From: a virus
Strand: one strand, 5' to 3'
DNA length: 37,014 nt
IMG/VR virus record: IMGVR_UViG_3300034093_001023
Location: 1 to 37,014 of that record
Positions 12,375 to 20,133 of this stretch are shown here, one piece after another. The notes under the pieces were generated by a model that searched no databases, had not been told where the DNA came from, and was given only the letters and a program-made list of their open reading frames with translations. Position 1 is the stretch's first letter. Every line of letters starts with the position of its first letter. Both the position numbers and the translations under genes were made by a program.

Positions 12375-13985
12375 TTATTCTACAACCAAACTGTTCAACT
12401 CGTCATCGTCTGGATTGGCAAAATCAATTTCGCCTGCTTTCTTACCATCATCGAAATCAAATAAGTTACCAAATGTATTAGCAGCAGGACCACCTTGTAA
12501 GCGTGAACCTTCTAGTGATTTCAAGAACTGCGCACCAGTTTCAATCATATCAAACGCTTCTGCTTTGGTTTTAGTATTGAATAGTTCTTCAACAAACGTA
12601 CCAAAGTAAAGAATCTTATTCGGAACCCAATCGCTGAATTCAATTTCTTTCTTGCCTTCAATGCTCTTCATACGCCAGTCCGGAGTGAATCTAGTACATT
12701 CGATATCCATCAACTGTTGAGCACGTTGCACGGCCTTGATATGGCATTCTACATTATGCCCCATCATTAGTGCGTAGCTGAAACTATCCCAACTAGTCTT
12801 GTTTGGAATCTTGCCTAGTTTGTTAAGTCTCGGAACTTCCTGATAGTGTTCTGGATTCAAGTGATTAAACTTGACATCGCCGAGTTCAGCATCTGTCTTG
12901 CGAACACCGTAGTTGTAATATGCAATATCGCCCATGGTCAAACGACTTCCAAACTCACTTTCAAACGGAAACGGAATATCAAAACGTCCTGAAAGTGCTT
13001 TATTGTCCGGAGCCTTGTCCATGATAACACTCCAACGCTTGTTGGTGTGCTGTGCATTTGTGTATACAAGTCCGTGAGCAGTAGCAATGAACGGGCTTGC
13101 ACAGTCGAAGCTGATTGTAAGTTCTGGATTGATATGCTTACGGATTTGACGTTGAATCTGTGTTAGATAACAACTCCAGTCTAATTGTGCTGTACCCAAG
13201 AAGTGAATCCAGTTCTTACCTGTAAGCATGCCTTCGTCACGCATGGTCATTAGACGTTTGAGTGTGATGTCCATCTTACACATATTAGCGCCACCGAACG
13301 CCCATCCTTCTGCTTCTTTTCCTGCAAATGGTCCTTTAGGATCGCTAAACTCTACAACACCACGATACCACTTTTCCGCTGTGTCCCAATCACCGCCTTG
13401 CAGTACGTTAAGCCACTTGGTAGCTCCCAAGCGATTATCTAGAAAGTACTTGTTATTATAACGAGTCTTTTCTAAACAGTCTTCGAATGTTTTTAACCCA
13501 GTCTTTGGACTGTGGATATGGTCACATGCCCACGTAGGCACGTCTAACATCATACTCCAATCGGCAGTTGCTTCTAGCCATTCGAGAATCTTTTGACGTG
13601 TCTTAGTAGCTTCTACACCTTCGAAGTTCAACCAATCAAATTTAAGAACACCTTTACCGATCTGGTAACCACCAGAGTCACCTAAGATCATTGTGTTACC
13701 ACGATCACGCTGTTGTATCATTGATTCCTGATCTTGTGCTTTGATAACATCAAGTTGAGCGTGGCCTGCTGAATACAGAGCATACTTATAGGTAAAGTAT
13801 CCTTGATCTGGATTAAGAAAATTCATTCCTTCAATTCCTTGATCAAACCCTGCAGGAATACGATCCTTTGATACAAACTCTTCTAATCGCTGTTTTGCAA
13901 CATAAGTGGAATAGAAAGAACTAATCGCTGGCAGATATACTGCATAGTCCTTTTGCAATGGTGTTAGATTAACTGGTGGTTTCAT
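12375..13985 (-). CDS. dpdA: TGT-superfamily transglycosylase, DpdA-like
   Basis: 536 residues. tRNA-guanine transglycosylases and the DNA-acting DpdA enzymes exchange guanine for a 7-deazaguanine base. TGT marks appear in order: ILGDSGGYQIG (100-110) for the DSGGFQ base-binding Asp (D103), MMLDVPTWACD (145-155), LNVLQGGDW (192-200) for the QG segment, GWAFGGANM (227-235) for GYAVGGLAVGE, FLGTAQ (262-267), and ISFDCASP (291-298), where D294 is the nucleophile position of MFDCVxPTR. The zinc-binding C-terminal domain of tRNA enzymes (CxCxxC) is not visible. The C-terminus is acidic. With FolE, QueD-like and QueE here, a DNA-modifying role is more likely than tRNA. Overlaps the upstream gene by 17 bases. 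Confidence 0.8.
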   Translation of the reverse strand: MKPPVNLTPLQKDYAVYLPAISSFYSTYVAKQRLEEFVSKDRIPAGFDQGIEGMNFLNPDQGYFTYKYALYSAGHAQLDVIKAQDQESMIQQRDRGNTMILGDSGGYQIGKGVLKFDWLNFEGVEATKTRQKILEWLEATADWSMMLDVPTWACDHIHSPKTGLKTFEDCLEKTRYNNKYFLDNRLGATKWLNVLQGGDWDTAEKWYRGVVEFSDPKGPFAGKEAEGWAFGGANMCKMDITLKRLMTMRDEGMLTGKNWIHFLGTAQLDWSCYLTQIQRQIRKHINPELTISFDCASPFIATAHGLVYTNAQHTNKRWSVIMDKAPDNKALSGRFDIPFPFESEFGSRLTMGDIAYYNYGVRKTDAELGDVKFNHLNPEHYQEVPRLNKLGKIPNKTSWDSFSYALMMGHNVECHIKAVQRAQQLMDIECTRFTPDWRMKSIEGKKEIEFSDWVPNKILYFGTFVEELFNTKTKAEAFDMIETGAQFLKSLEGSRLQGGPAANTFGNLFDFDDGKKAGEIDFANPDDDELNSLVVE

Positions 13986-14334
13986 ATTCTCTCGATAGTT
14001 TTGCTGTAATGTCTAATTGTTGTCTTGCCTGTTCTAGATTGTCTAGTGCTATTTTAACAGCCTTGTTCTCTTTGGCCAAGCTCTGCCACATCATTTCTTC
14101 ATCACGCTTCTTACGTGCCCATTGTATAATGTCTAGCACATCTTGATCTAGGCTTACGGTAGCGTAACTGCTAGATATTGTTTGCCAATTTGATCCGTTA
14201 AACACTTCTAGTTCGGTGTTGTGGATACGCATCATCCCAGTCATTGGGTTGCTTGAGTTTGGACCGACATATGGTAGGGCGGTATTTCCGCCACCAACCG
14301 TAATGCCTGTTACGCCTTGTAAACCTTTGATCAT
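13969..14334 (-). CDS. conserved phage protein, beta N-terminus and helical C-terminus
   Basis: 121 residues. The N-terminal half is Gly/Thr/Ser-rich (ITVGGGNTALPYVGPNSSN, TELEVFNGSNWQTISSS), resembling repeat units of phage fibre or baseplate proteins. The C-terminal half is helical (LDIIQWARKKRDEEMMWQ, then NLEQARQQLDITAKL). It lies between the clamp gene (three bases downstream of it) and the DpdA-like gene. I recall similar genes beside gp45-like genes in marine T4-like phages. Function unknown; a structural role is plausible from the N-terminus. Confidence 0.7.
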   Translation of the reverse strand: MIKGLQGVTGITVGGGNTALPYVGPNSSNPMTGMMRIHNTELEVFNGSNWQTISSSYATVSLDQDVLDIIQWARKKRDEEMMWQSLAKENKAVKIALDNLEQARQQLDITAKLSREYETTS

Positions 14335-14336
14335 AT

Positions 14337-15074
14337 TTAGGCAGCTTGTGCTGGGATGATATATTTGTAAGTAGCAAGTCCGCTATCTAGAGTGATCTGA
14401 ATAGCACCTTCATTGCTCAACGACATCTTAGTGGTGTTGGTATCTGCAATCTTAAGTATGCTCAAGATTGGCAGCACAGGCCAAGTCCAACCACGATCTA
14501 GTTTGCCTGCAACGTTTTGCGCAAACACAAACTCACCACCGTGTGTTGATGCATCGCCGAATGTAAATTTAAGATTACCACCTTCAGTTTTTGCAAGGAA
14601 CGTAGGATGCTCTGAGTTCGCACCTGCTTGGAAGTTGAAACGGATCACAGAAGTCACTGAAGGTTCAATTTCTACGTCCCACTTGACACCACGGAACTTC
14701 ACAGTCTTCATCTTTTCGTTGATGATTTCTTGATTCATAAAGCGATAATCGTTCTTGAAGTCGCTGTCTTTGTTTTCAAAATGCAGGCCCACTGGCAAAG
14801 TTTCACCATTGCGTTCTGCTGTGGTGATACTGATCTTTGCGCCTTCTTTGTACTCTGCACCTTCTAGCAGATATTTCAACTTGTTCAGTTGCGGCATACC
14901 AAATACACCGATCATATCCGGATAAGGATTAGCAGTTTCTGCTTCCATGATTACTGAACGGTCATCTGCCATTGAGTTAATAGTTGTGCCTTTGTCTGTA
15001 CCTGTGACCTTGACTGTGGTCAAGAAGCCTAGATTCTGCGTATGGCTAACGATGTCTTGTAGTATATCTTTCAT
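14337..15074 (-). CDS. 45: sliding clamp, T4 gp45-like
   Basis: 245 residues, close to T4 gp45 (228). The trimeric clamp tethers gp43 to DNA and, in T4, also activates late transcription with gp33 and gp55. The sequence is beta-rich, with the typical clamp feel: MADDRSVIMEAE (35-46), FGMPQLNKLKYLLE (58-71), and C-terminal TTKMSLSNEGAIQITLDSGL followed by ATYKYIIPAQ. The gene has its own sigma70-like promoter and AGGAG before the ATG. It lies directly downstream of DNA polymerase in the order gp43-gp45, while gp44 is far away at 33124. The match is by family pattern, not by alignment. Confidence 0.85.
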   Translation of the reverse strand: MKDILQDIVSHTQNLGFLTTVKVTGTDKGTTINSMADDRSVIMEAETANPYPDMIGVFGMPQLNKLKYLLEGAEYKEGAKISITTAERNGETLPVGLHFENKDSDFKNDYRFMNQEIINEKMKTVKFRGVKWDVEIEPSVTSVIRFNFQAGANSEHPTFLAKTEGGNLKFTFGDASTHGGEFVFAQNVAGKLDRGWTWPVLPILSILKIADTNTTKMSLSNEGAIQITLDSGLATYKYIIPAQAA

Positions 15075-15097
15075 TAAGAATTCTCCTGTATATTAAG

Positions 15098-15126
15098 ATT
15101 ATATTTAGATCTAGAGTAAAAAGCAA
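15098..15126 (-). promoter_or_regulatory. sigma70-type promoter TTGCTT-N17-TATAAT for the clamp gene
   Basis: -35 TTGCTT at 15126-15121 and perfect -10 TATAAT at 15103-15098 on the minus strand, with a 17-base spacer. The gap between DNA polymerase and the clamp gene is 59 bases. The predicted start near 15091 leaves a leader with AGGAG eight bases from the ATG. The -10 overlaps CTAAATA, so dual early and late use is possible. Confidence 0.6.
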
Positions 15127-15133
15127 CCGCAAT

Positions 15134-17803
15134 TTACTCAAAGTCAAAAAGTTTTGCGAATGTATTGTCCGACCTTGTTGAACTGATGTCCCATTCTAGA
15201 ACACCAATAAGGTTTCCTAATTTTTCATCTATGACTGTGGTCTCCATTTCTGCATCATTGAAAGGCAGATCTTTGAACCACTGTGGCAATCTCAGTTCAT
15301 CTACAGGATAGGCTACGGAAGTATGTCCCATGGGGTTGTCTTTGATCTTGCACACAATTACTTTCATGCCATCCACAATCTGCATGGAGTATTTGTCATC
15401 CATCATACGCTTGAGAGTGTTCCAATTCAATGAAGCTCTGACATGTCCGGGCATGTTGGTCTTACCAGCTTTCTTTTCCTTACTGGCATACTCAGTGATG
15501 TTATTGGCACGTTTGGGTGAACCCTTCTCCCAACCTGGTCGAGTTTTAAACTCTGTGCGGAAATCAGTAATATATTGCAGTATCTCTTCTTTGGTCACAC
15601 CAGTTAGTGTTTTAGTTAGTACTTCACTCAAGAAGTCTTGTATAACAACCGGGGTATCTGAACGCTTGAGGTCAAGTCCCATGGCTTTGATCTTGCCTGG
15701 CTTGCCTTCTGTGTCTGCTCGTTTACCTTCTTTGTCGTAGTAGAGCACTGCATATCGCTTTTTGGTGATGAACAATCCTTTGCTTGCAACAATTTCGCGA
15801 CCTGCTTTGATGACCTCAGCTCTGGTTCTAGGGACATGAAATGCTTCCTGCATGAATTTAACAAATGTGCCATTCACCGTTTCTCCTATGGTATCATAAA
15901 GTTCAACCACTGATTCTCTATTCCAGGGAATCAGCCCTTTCTCAATGTCTTTTTTCAGGGTAGCATACGCTGAAAAATAACAAGAGTCTGTGTCACCGTA
16001 TATGACCGCTCGACCGATGTGGTCATACTCTCCGGTAATAATTTCATTAACTTTAGATGCCATGTGTTTGGCAATTTGTCGTCCAGTTAGTGTGGTACTC
16101 TGACCAATCCTGTTATCAAAGAATCTACAGCCTGGATTTAAAATCGCACCATAGAGACTGTTTAACAGAATCTTCTTGACCAACTGTCGCTTGTCCCAGT
16201 ATTCTTCTTCAATCTTGTTACCAGCTTGGATACATTCTTTGAGCTTGGCCTGCATTTCTTTACGTTCTTTGTACCAACGAGCCAACAGTCCCGATATCAC
16301 TCCTTCAGTTTCATAAGTGAATATGGTACCGTTGGCACTAATCATCCAGGGCTGGTTGCTGTCGAATATAAGATCATAAGCCTGTGCCGCACTTAATGTA
16401 TCAGAACCACCACCTTCCCAGTCAATATTAACTTCTCTACCTACTTCTCGATTCATTACTGCGGAATACTCAAGACTACCAAATATACCTTCCCATGCTG
16501 ACGCAAATGATTTTCCTTTGGCCATTTCTGCAGCAATATAGTCTTTGGTTCCATCCTGTCGTAACTGGCCAACGATGGTTTCGGGGCCCATATTCAAAGC
16601 CCGAATAGCACTAGGATAGAGACTATTAATGTCAAGAGAGCCAATCCATTCATGTATACCTTTCTTTGGATATGCAACGTAAGCACCAGCAGCCTGTGTG
16701 TCTCCGTGCTCTTCCATCTTTTTGCGATTAGGAACTATCATACCTCTGCGATGAGCTTCGTTAATAATAGCTTGTTCGGTTACTGCTACTGCGCCCATGG
16801 TGGTTGCTAACAGCACTGTGTTTTCGTGTGCAATTGTATTAGCCAAGTCGATGAATTTTAATTTTCTATCAAGTTTCTCAAGAAGCATACAGTCATTGAT
16901 GTTGTATTCGATGAATGTTTTGAAGTCATTGTTGTACAATTGATCCAACGTGCCTTCATATTGTGTTTTACGCTCACCTAATTCGTATTCAGCAATTGCA
17001 TCCAATCGATATGTATGGCGTTCTTCATAGGTATACTTGCGATATAACTCAAGACTGTCTATATGAACACGCCCATGGAAGTCATAGGTAGTAGCAGTTT
17101 TGCCAAACTTTTCATATTCACGTTTCTTAGGAAAACAATTCCACAGACAAAATCGTCTTGTATCTTCTTTGCTGAGAACTTTGGTAACACGGTTAACGGT
17201 GTATGGAATATCAAAGCCCTCTGAATTCCAGCCACTTAGCACATCCGACTCTTGTATTAGATCCAAGAAAGTATTCAACATGTCTGCTTCGTTATCAAAC
17301 AGCATTGTATTGGGAAATTCTTCAACCTGACGTTTAGCCTCTTCCATACTCAACGTCTTAGGAGGAATAGCCAAACATACCATAGTCTGCATCCATTGAA
17401 GATACACAGCAATGGCAGTGATTGGCATAAACGGATCATCAGGTGATGCATAGCCACGTTCTGGATCGAAGTCAACCTCAATGTCGAAGAATGCTACATT
17501 TAGCTTAGGAGCATCTTGATTGAGATAATGATCTTCTAGGCATCGATAGATAGGATTGATGTCTGACTCGTAGAGTCGTTTGTTTGAATGAATAGCAAGT
17601 TCTTTGCGATGTTCTTTGACATTCTTTGAACTAACTCTGCTTAGTGGTTCGCCCTTGATGGATTGGAACTTGCCTTTGGGGTCGTTGTAATAGAATATGT
17701 GCCTGGCAGGGTAATCTTTGAAATGCCTCTGCCCTTTGTCGTCACGCTCAACGACAAGTATCTTGTCATCGTCGCGATTATAGTATGCGTCTACGAAACT
17801 CAT
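15134..17803 (-). CDS. 43: DNA polymerase, family B (T4 gp43-like)
   Basis: 889 residues from MSFVDAYYNR; AGGAG five bases before the ATG at 17803 decides the start over 17833. The 3'-5' exonuclease motifs are AFFDIEVDFD (Exo I, about 104-113), SGWNSEGFDIPY (Exo II, 190-201) and YNINDCMLL (Exo III, 300-308). The polymerase motifs are SLDINSLYPSAI (A, 389-400), KILLNSLYG (B, 544-552) and YGDTDS (C, 602-607) with both catalytic Asp. The C-terminus TFAKLFDFE resembles the clamp-binding tail of T4/RB69 gp43. All catalytic residues are present. Length matches T4 (898). A hairpin like the T4 gp43 autogenous operator lies just upstream. Confidence 0.97.
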   Translation of the reverse strand: MSFVDAYYNRDDDKILVVERDDKGQRHFKDYPARHIFYYNDPKGKFQSIKGEPLSRVSSKNVKEHRKELAIHSNKRLYESDINPIYRCLEDHYLNQDAPKLNVAFFDIEVDFDPERGYASPDDPFMPITAIAVYLQWMQTMVCLAIPPKTLSMEEAKRQVEEFPNTMLFDNEADMLNTFLDLIQESDVLSGWNSEGFDIPYTVNRVTKVLSKEDTRRFCLWNCFPKKREYEKFGKTATTYDFHGRVHIDSLELYRKYTYEERHTYRLDAIAEYELGERKTQYEGTLDQLYNNDFKTFIEYNINDCMLLEKLDRKLKFIDLANTIAHENTVLLATTMGAVAVTEQAIINEAHRRGMIVPNRKKMEEHGDTQAAGAYVAYPKKGIHEWIGSLDINSLYPSAIRALNMGPETIVGQLRQDGTKDYIAAEMAKGKSFASAWEGIFGSLEYSAVMNREVGREVNIDWEGGGSDTLSAAQAYDLIFDSNQPWMISANGTIFTYETEGVISGLLARWYKERKEMQAKLKECIQAGNKIEEEYWDKRQLVKKILLNSLYGAILNPGCRFFDNRIGQSTTLTGRQIAKHMASKVNEIITGEYDHIGRAVIYGDTDSCYFSAYATLKKDIEKGLIPWNRESVVELYDTIGETVNGTFVKFMQEAFHVPRTRAEVIKAGREIVASKGLFITKKRYAVLYYDKEGKRADTEGKPGKIKAMGLDLKRSDTPVVIQDFLSEVLTKTLTGVTKEEILQYITDFRTEFKTRPGWEKGSPKRANNITEYASKEKKAGKTNMPGHVRASLNWNTLKRMMDDKYSMQIVDGMKVIVCKIKDNPMGHTSVAYPVDELRLPQWFKDLPFNDAEMETTVIDEKLGNLIGVLEWDISSTRSDNTFAKLFDFE

Positions 17804-17808
17804 TTTTT

Positions 17809-17832
17809 CTCCTATGCAATTTTGGGCTTGCA
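17809..17832 (-). promoter_or_regulatory. candidate translational operator hairpin of DNA polymerase
   Basis: Minus-strand RNA would form TGCAA / TTGCA (5-bp perfect stem, 17828-17832 with 17815-17819) closing an 8-base loop GCCCAAAA. One base later comes the AGGAG Shine-Dalgarno (17813-17809) of gp43. T4 gp43 represses its own translation by binding a hairpin of this same geometry, a 5-bp stem and 8-base loop next to the Shine-Dalgarno. The loop sequence differs from T4. Confidence 0.6.
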
Positions 17833-17877
17833 AATACCAATTGTGCGGTTTATGGCCCGCCTACCTTCTTACTTTAT

Positions 17878-18168
17878 TTAATTAATTAGCATTCTTACTA
17901 GACCAAATGTATCAATTGCGGTTAGCAAGATATAGTTAGCCAGCATACCAAAACTTTTACGAGTGTAAGCAGCCCACGCATACATAGCACAGCCACTAAT
18001 CCAGATAGGATATAATACGAGAAGAGGAGGATTAGGGACTGTGACTGCCATGGTGATTGAACAACCAATACTAACAGCCCAAGCAAGCAACTCAATGAAA
18101 AAACGTAAAGGATGAGTTCGATAATCATCTCGGATCCAATCAAAGGTTGGTTTTAATAGTTCATTCAT
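17878..18168 (-). CDS. three-helix membrane protein
   Basis: 96 residues with three hydrophobic segments: FIELLAWAVSIGCSITMAV (24-42), PLLVLYPIWISGCAMYAWA (48-66) and FGMLANYILLTAIDTFGLV (73-91). The N-terminus (WIRDDYRTHPLRF) is charged and probably cytoplasmic. Similar small integral membrane proteins sit near gp43 in T4-like marine phages as I remember. It could be an inner-membrane protein altering host physiology, a holin-like protein or a membrane anchor; the sequence does not decide. Overlaps the dsbA stop by four bases (ATGA). Confidence 0.75.
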   Translation of the reverse strand: MNELLKPTFDWIRDDYRTHPLRFFIELLAWAVSIGCSITMAVTVPNPPLLVLYPIWISGCAMYAWAAYTRKSFGMLANYILLTAIDTFGLVRMLIN

Positions 18169-18425
18169 TCAGGAAGTTTTTTAGTAACACCAAGGATCAT
18201 TTCAATCTCGCTCCATTCTGCTTCGTGGTCTTTCCAATTGTCTTTGTGTGCGATGCGTATGGCTTTGTTGATCCAACTGGGTTTGATTTGTAATTCTTCT
18301 GCAACAGCTTTTACAGTTTCTTTAAGACCTTCATTGAGATCCTCTACTTCACGAAGCACATTAGATCCTTCGTTGATTAATCTTTCAAGTTTGGCTTTTT
18401 CTTCCGGTCCGTACATTTTTGACAT
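18165..18425 (-). CDS. dsbA: dsDNA-binding protein DsbA (T4-like late factor)
   Basis: 86 residues, similar in length and helical pattern to T4 DsbA (89). It shows NEGSNVLREVEDLNEGLKE, TVKAVAEELQIKPSWINKAI (37-56) and RIAHKDNWKDHEAEWSEIEM (57-76), a helix-turn-helix-like middle. T4 DsbA binds late promoter regions of double-stranded DNA. This is a DNA protein, unrelated to the disulphide enzyme of the same name. The gene has its own strong promoter, whose -10 lies in a 17-base palindrome, which suggests regulated early or middle expression. AGGAG lies eight bases before the ATG. Confidence 0.8.
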   Translation of the reverse strand: MSKMYGPEEKAKLERLINEGSNVLREVEDLNEGLKETVKAVAEELQIKPSWINKAIRIAHKDNWKDHEAEWSEIEMILGVTKKLPE

Positions 18426-18440
18426 TTGTTCTCTCCTATA

Positions 18441-18457
18441 TGACTATTATATAGTCA
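18441..18457. promoter_or_regulatory. perfect palindrome TGACTAT-TAT-ATAGTCA over the dsbA -10
   Basis: Seven-base arms with a three-base centre, perfect on both strands. It covers the TATAAT -10 of the dsbA promoter (18451-18446). Placement on the -10 is typical of a repressor operator. The AbrB-like or another phage-coded dimer could bind. Whether it is bound is not known. Confidence 0.5.
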
Positions 18458-18474
18458 TAAAAAAAGCCAGTCAA
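18446..18474 (-). promoter_or_regulatory. sigma70-type promoter TTGACT-N17-TATAAT for dsbA
   Basis: -35 TTGACT at 18474-18469 and -10 TATAAT at 18451-18446, spacer 17. The -35 is part of the 3' stem arm of the upstream terminator hairpin and the spacer contains its T-tract. The predicted start near 18439 leaves a short leader with AGGAG. Confidence 0.7.
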
Positions 18475-18493
18475 CCTATGACTGGCCTTTTTA
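18459..18493. terminator. intrinsic terminator, bidirectional shape
   Basis: GCCAGTCA (18466-18473) and TGACTGGC (18479-18486) form an 8-bp perfect stem with a 5-base loop. It is flanked by seven A on the left and a T-tract on the right, so U-tracts follow the hairpin on both strands. On the minus strand it ends the transcript of the 18509-19354 gene, 16 bases after its stop, and doubles as part of the dsbA promoter. Confidence 0.8.
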
Positions 18494-18508
18494 CACTTTT
18501 TGGTTAAA

Positions 18509-19354
18509 TTACTTTTGTGTTTCGCTTAGTACATCGTACATTTCGAATTCACCACCGTTGCGTTCATATACCAAACCTGCGTATAGATCAGCTTTCATAC
18601 CTTCACCTAGTTTGTTACGAGCTACACGTTCTGCCCAAGTAAACAATGCTTTGTCTACAGCATCAATCTGTTGTTGTCCGCCGCTTTCTTGAACTAGTTG
18701 TACCATTTGTTTGAAAGACAGTTTTGTTTCTACGCTTTCTTTAACTGTTTTCTTCTTATCTTTTGGCATCATCTTGCTTTCGGTTTTCTTAGCAAAAGGA
18801 TTTACACCTTTCTTAGGACCTGCTTTCTTGTCAGCAACTGCCTTTTTCATTGGCTCTTTCTTGTCGCCGTCTTTGTCCATGTCTAGGAAGTCTGGCTTAG
18901 ATCCTTCTGCCATCTTTTCTTTCTTGGCCATTTTCTTTTTCTTATCAGCAGCTTCTTCTTTCTTGGCTTCAACCATCTTCATGAACTTGCTTTTAAATTC
19001 TGGTTCTACACTTTCTTTCTTGGCTTTTTTCTTTGGCTTGTCATCTTCGTCATCAGCTTCTTTTTCTTCACTGCCACCATAGGCCTTGCTGCTCTTGTGA
19101 ATAATGCCTGTTTTTGTTTTTTCAACAGTGCCAGTGGCGATGTTTTTCTTGTCGCCTACTTTCATGTCGTCCGCTTCTTTGACTTCTTCGTCTTTCTTTT
19201 TCTTGGCTTCTGAAACATAAGTTGTTTGCCCAGATAGAACACGAAGTTGTGCATCTTCATTTAATTGCACAGATTTTGGCAGCTCTGGTGCTTTTGGGGT
19301 ATCGATTTTACCGTCGATACTTTCTATTTTGCTGATTAACGATTTGAAGTCCAT
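18509..19354 (-). CDS. Lys/Glu-rich low-complexity protein, putative prohead or virion protein
   Basis: 281 residues from MDFKSLISKIESIDG. AGGA eight bases before the ATG at 19354 is preferred over GTG at 19360. The middle (about 50-200) is a charged KKKKDEEVKEADD-type region with an EF-hand-like loop FLDMDKDGDKKEPMKKA. The C-terminal domain is folded: FKQMVQLVQESGGQQQIDAV, then FTWAERVARNKLGEGMKADL. The charged low-complexity body recalls phage scaffold, core or internal head proteins. A late-type GATAAATA box precedes it and a terminator follows it, so it forms a single late unit. Confidence 0.75.
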   Translation of the reverse strand: MDFKSLISKIESIDGKIDTPKAPELPKSVQLNEDAQLRVLSGQTTYVSEAKKKKDEEVKEADDMKVGDKKNIATGTVEKTKTGIIHKSSKAYGGSEEKEADDEDDKPKKKAKKESVEPEFKSKFMKMVEAKKEEAADKKKKMAKKEKMAEGSKPDFLDMDKDGDKKEPMKKAVADKKAGPKKGVNPFAKKTESKMMPKDKKKTVKESVETKLSFKQMVQLVQESGGQQQIDAVDKALFTWAERVARNKLGEGMKADLYAGLVYERNGGEFEMYDVLSETQK

Positions 19355-19380
19355 GTTCACATTCCTAAAAGTGTATTATA

Positions 19381-19388
19381 TATTTATC
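19381..19388 (-). promoter_or_regulatory. late promoter-like box GATAAATA
   Basis: GATAAATA on the minus strand, differing from T4 TATAAATA only in the first base. It overlaps the stop codon of the 19384-19569 gene and lies 26 bases upstream of the 19354 start, leaving room for a leader with AGGA. Confidence 0.5.
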
Positions 19389-19569
19389 TTTTTACTAAAG
19401 ACCCGCCAGTTAACAGATTAGTTCCTTTGAGATCTAATGCGTTTTTTGCGGTTCCGTCCTTGTTTTTTGCTGTTTTTCCGGGTTTATTCTTGTATACAGC
19501 ACCTATAGCTACATTACCAGCACTGGTAGCGCCTGCTGTTGCTGATTCTAAAATTTCACGTATTTTCAT
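19384..19569 (-). CDS. small phage protein with capsid-targeting-like N-terminus
   Basis: 61 residues from MKIREILESATAGATSAGN. The start at 19569 is chosen because the longer frame (19593) would overlap the upstream gene; no Shine-Dalgarno is evident. The rest is Gly/Ala/Lys-rich (KNKPGKTAKNKDGTAKNALD) and ends LLTGGSLVKR. The first nine residues (MKIREILES) resemble the T4 capsid-targeting sequence of internal head proteins (MKTYQEFIAEA). An AATAAATA box ends six bases before the ATG, which suggests a nearly leaderless late message. The small basic body would fit a DNA-packaged internal protein. Function not shown. Confidence 0.6.
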   Translation of the reverse strand: MKIREILESATAGATSAGNVAIGAVYKNKPGKTAKNKDGTAKNALDLKGTNLLTGGSLVKR

Positions 19570-19573
19570 ACTG

Positions 19574-19906
19574 TTATTTATTCTTCTTAGCACGGCCTGC
19601 TTTCATGTTAGCCAACCAGTGCGCTAATTGTCCTTTGCGCCCGCCCTGTTTAGCAGTTTTACGTAGACTACTTACTGATGCTTTAGTATTGATGCCGTGT
19701 CGTTTACTGTCGCCTTTATCCTGGGGATTCTTACCATCAGCAAAGTTTTCATGCTCAATGCTCTCTCCGCCACCCTCTCCGCCACCGCCGTCGCCGCTGT
19801 AACCAGTAGCATAGCCGTAACCGCCGTAAGGTCCTGGGCCGTAAGCAGCCCAACGCGGTCTGCGTTTTCTTTTTTTCTTTTCAACAACAAATTCACTTGC
19901 TCTCAT
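19574..19906 (-). CDS. Gly-rich basic phage protein with capsid-targeting-like N-terminus
   Basis: 110 residues beginning [20 protein letters not shown]. After a strongly basic stretch follows a Gly/Tyr-rich segment (YGPGPYGGYGYATGYSGDGG) with GGGGEGGGES, then a conserved-looking C-terminus NTKASVSSLRKTAKQGGRKG and QLAHWLANMKAGRAKK. The first nine residues fit the MRxxE-hydrophobic pattern shared by several neighbours. The C-terminal basic helix could bind DNA. Probably a virion-associated or internal head protein; no enzyme motif. Overlaps the upstream gene by four bases. Confidence 0.65.
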   Translation of the reverse strand: MRASEFVVEKKKRKRRPRWAAYGPGPYGGYGYATGYSGDGGGGEGGGESIEHENFADGKNPQDKGDSKRHGINTKASVSSLRKTAKQGGRKGQLAHWLANMKAGRAKKNK

Positions 19907-20133
19907 ACTTGTGAATATGGATTACGAGGAAGATCAGTGCCGTCGTCTTCTGGATAAACCGTGTATTTGTTGTAGGCTTTCATGGCATTGTAATTTGCTA
20001 ATTTTTCTGCAGATCCTAGCCCGCCCATGTTGTGTGCAATTTTTAATTCGTGTATAGGGTCGTCTGGAGAGAGATAGCAGTCGTCATCACTATTTTGTAA
20101 AATATTATCGCTGGTAATTTTATATTGTTTCAT
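19903..20133 (-). CDS. small conserved phage protein (76 aa)
   Basis: 76 residues from [20 protein letters not shown]. The start overlaps the stop of the Fe-S carrier gene as ATGA; a longer frame opens at 20154. Contains [20 protein letters not shown] and ends [16 protein letters not shown]. Conserved-looking turns ([15 protein letters not shown]) suggest a structured protein, but I recognise no family. It is coupled to the Fe-S carrier gene upstream and the Gly-rich protein downstream. Confidence 0.65.
   Translation of the reverse strand: MKQYKITSDNILQNSDDDCYLSPDDPIHELKIAHNMGGLGSAEKLANYNAMKAYNKYTVYPEDDGTDLPRNPYSQV

Noticed and set aside
15628-15873. Minus-strand frame inside DNA polymerase
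   Set aside because: Other frame within gp43 with no Shine-Dalgarno or family pattern.
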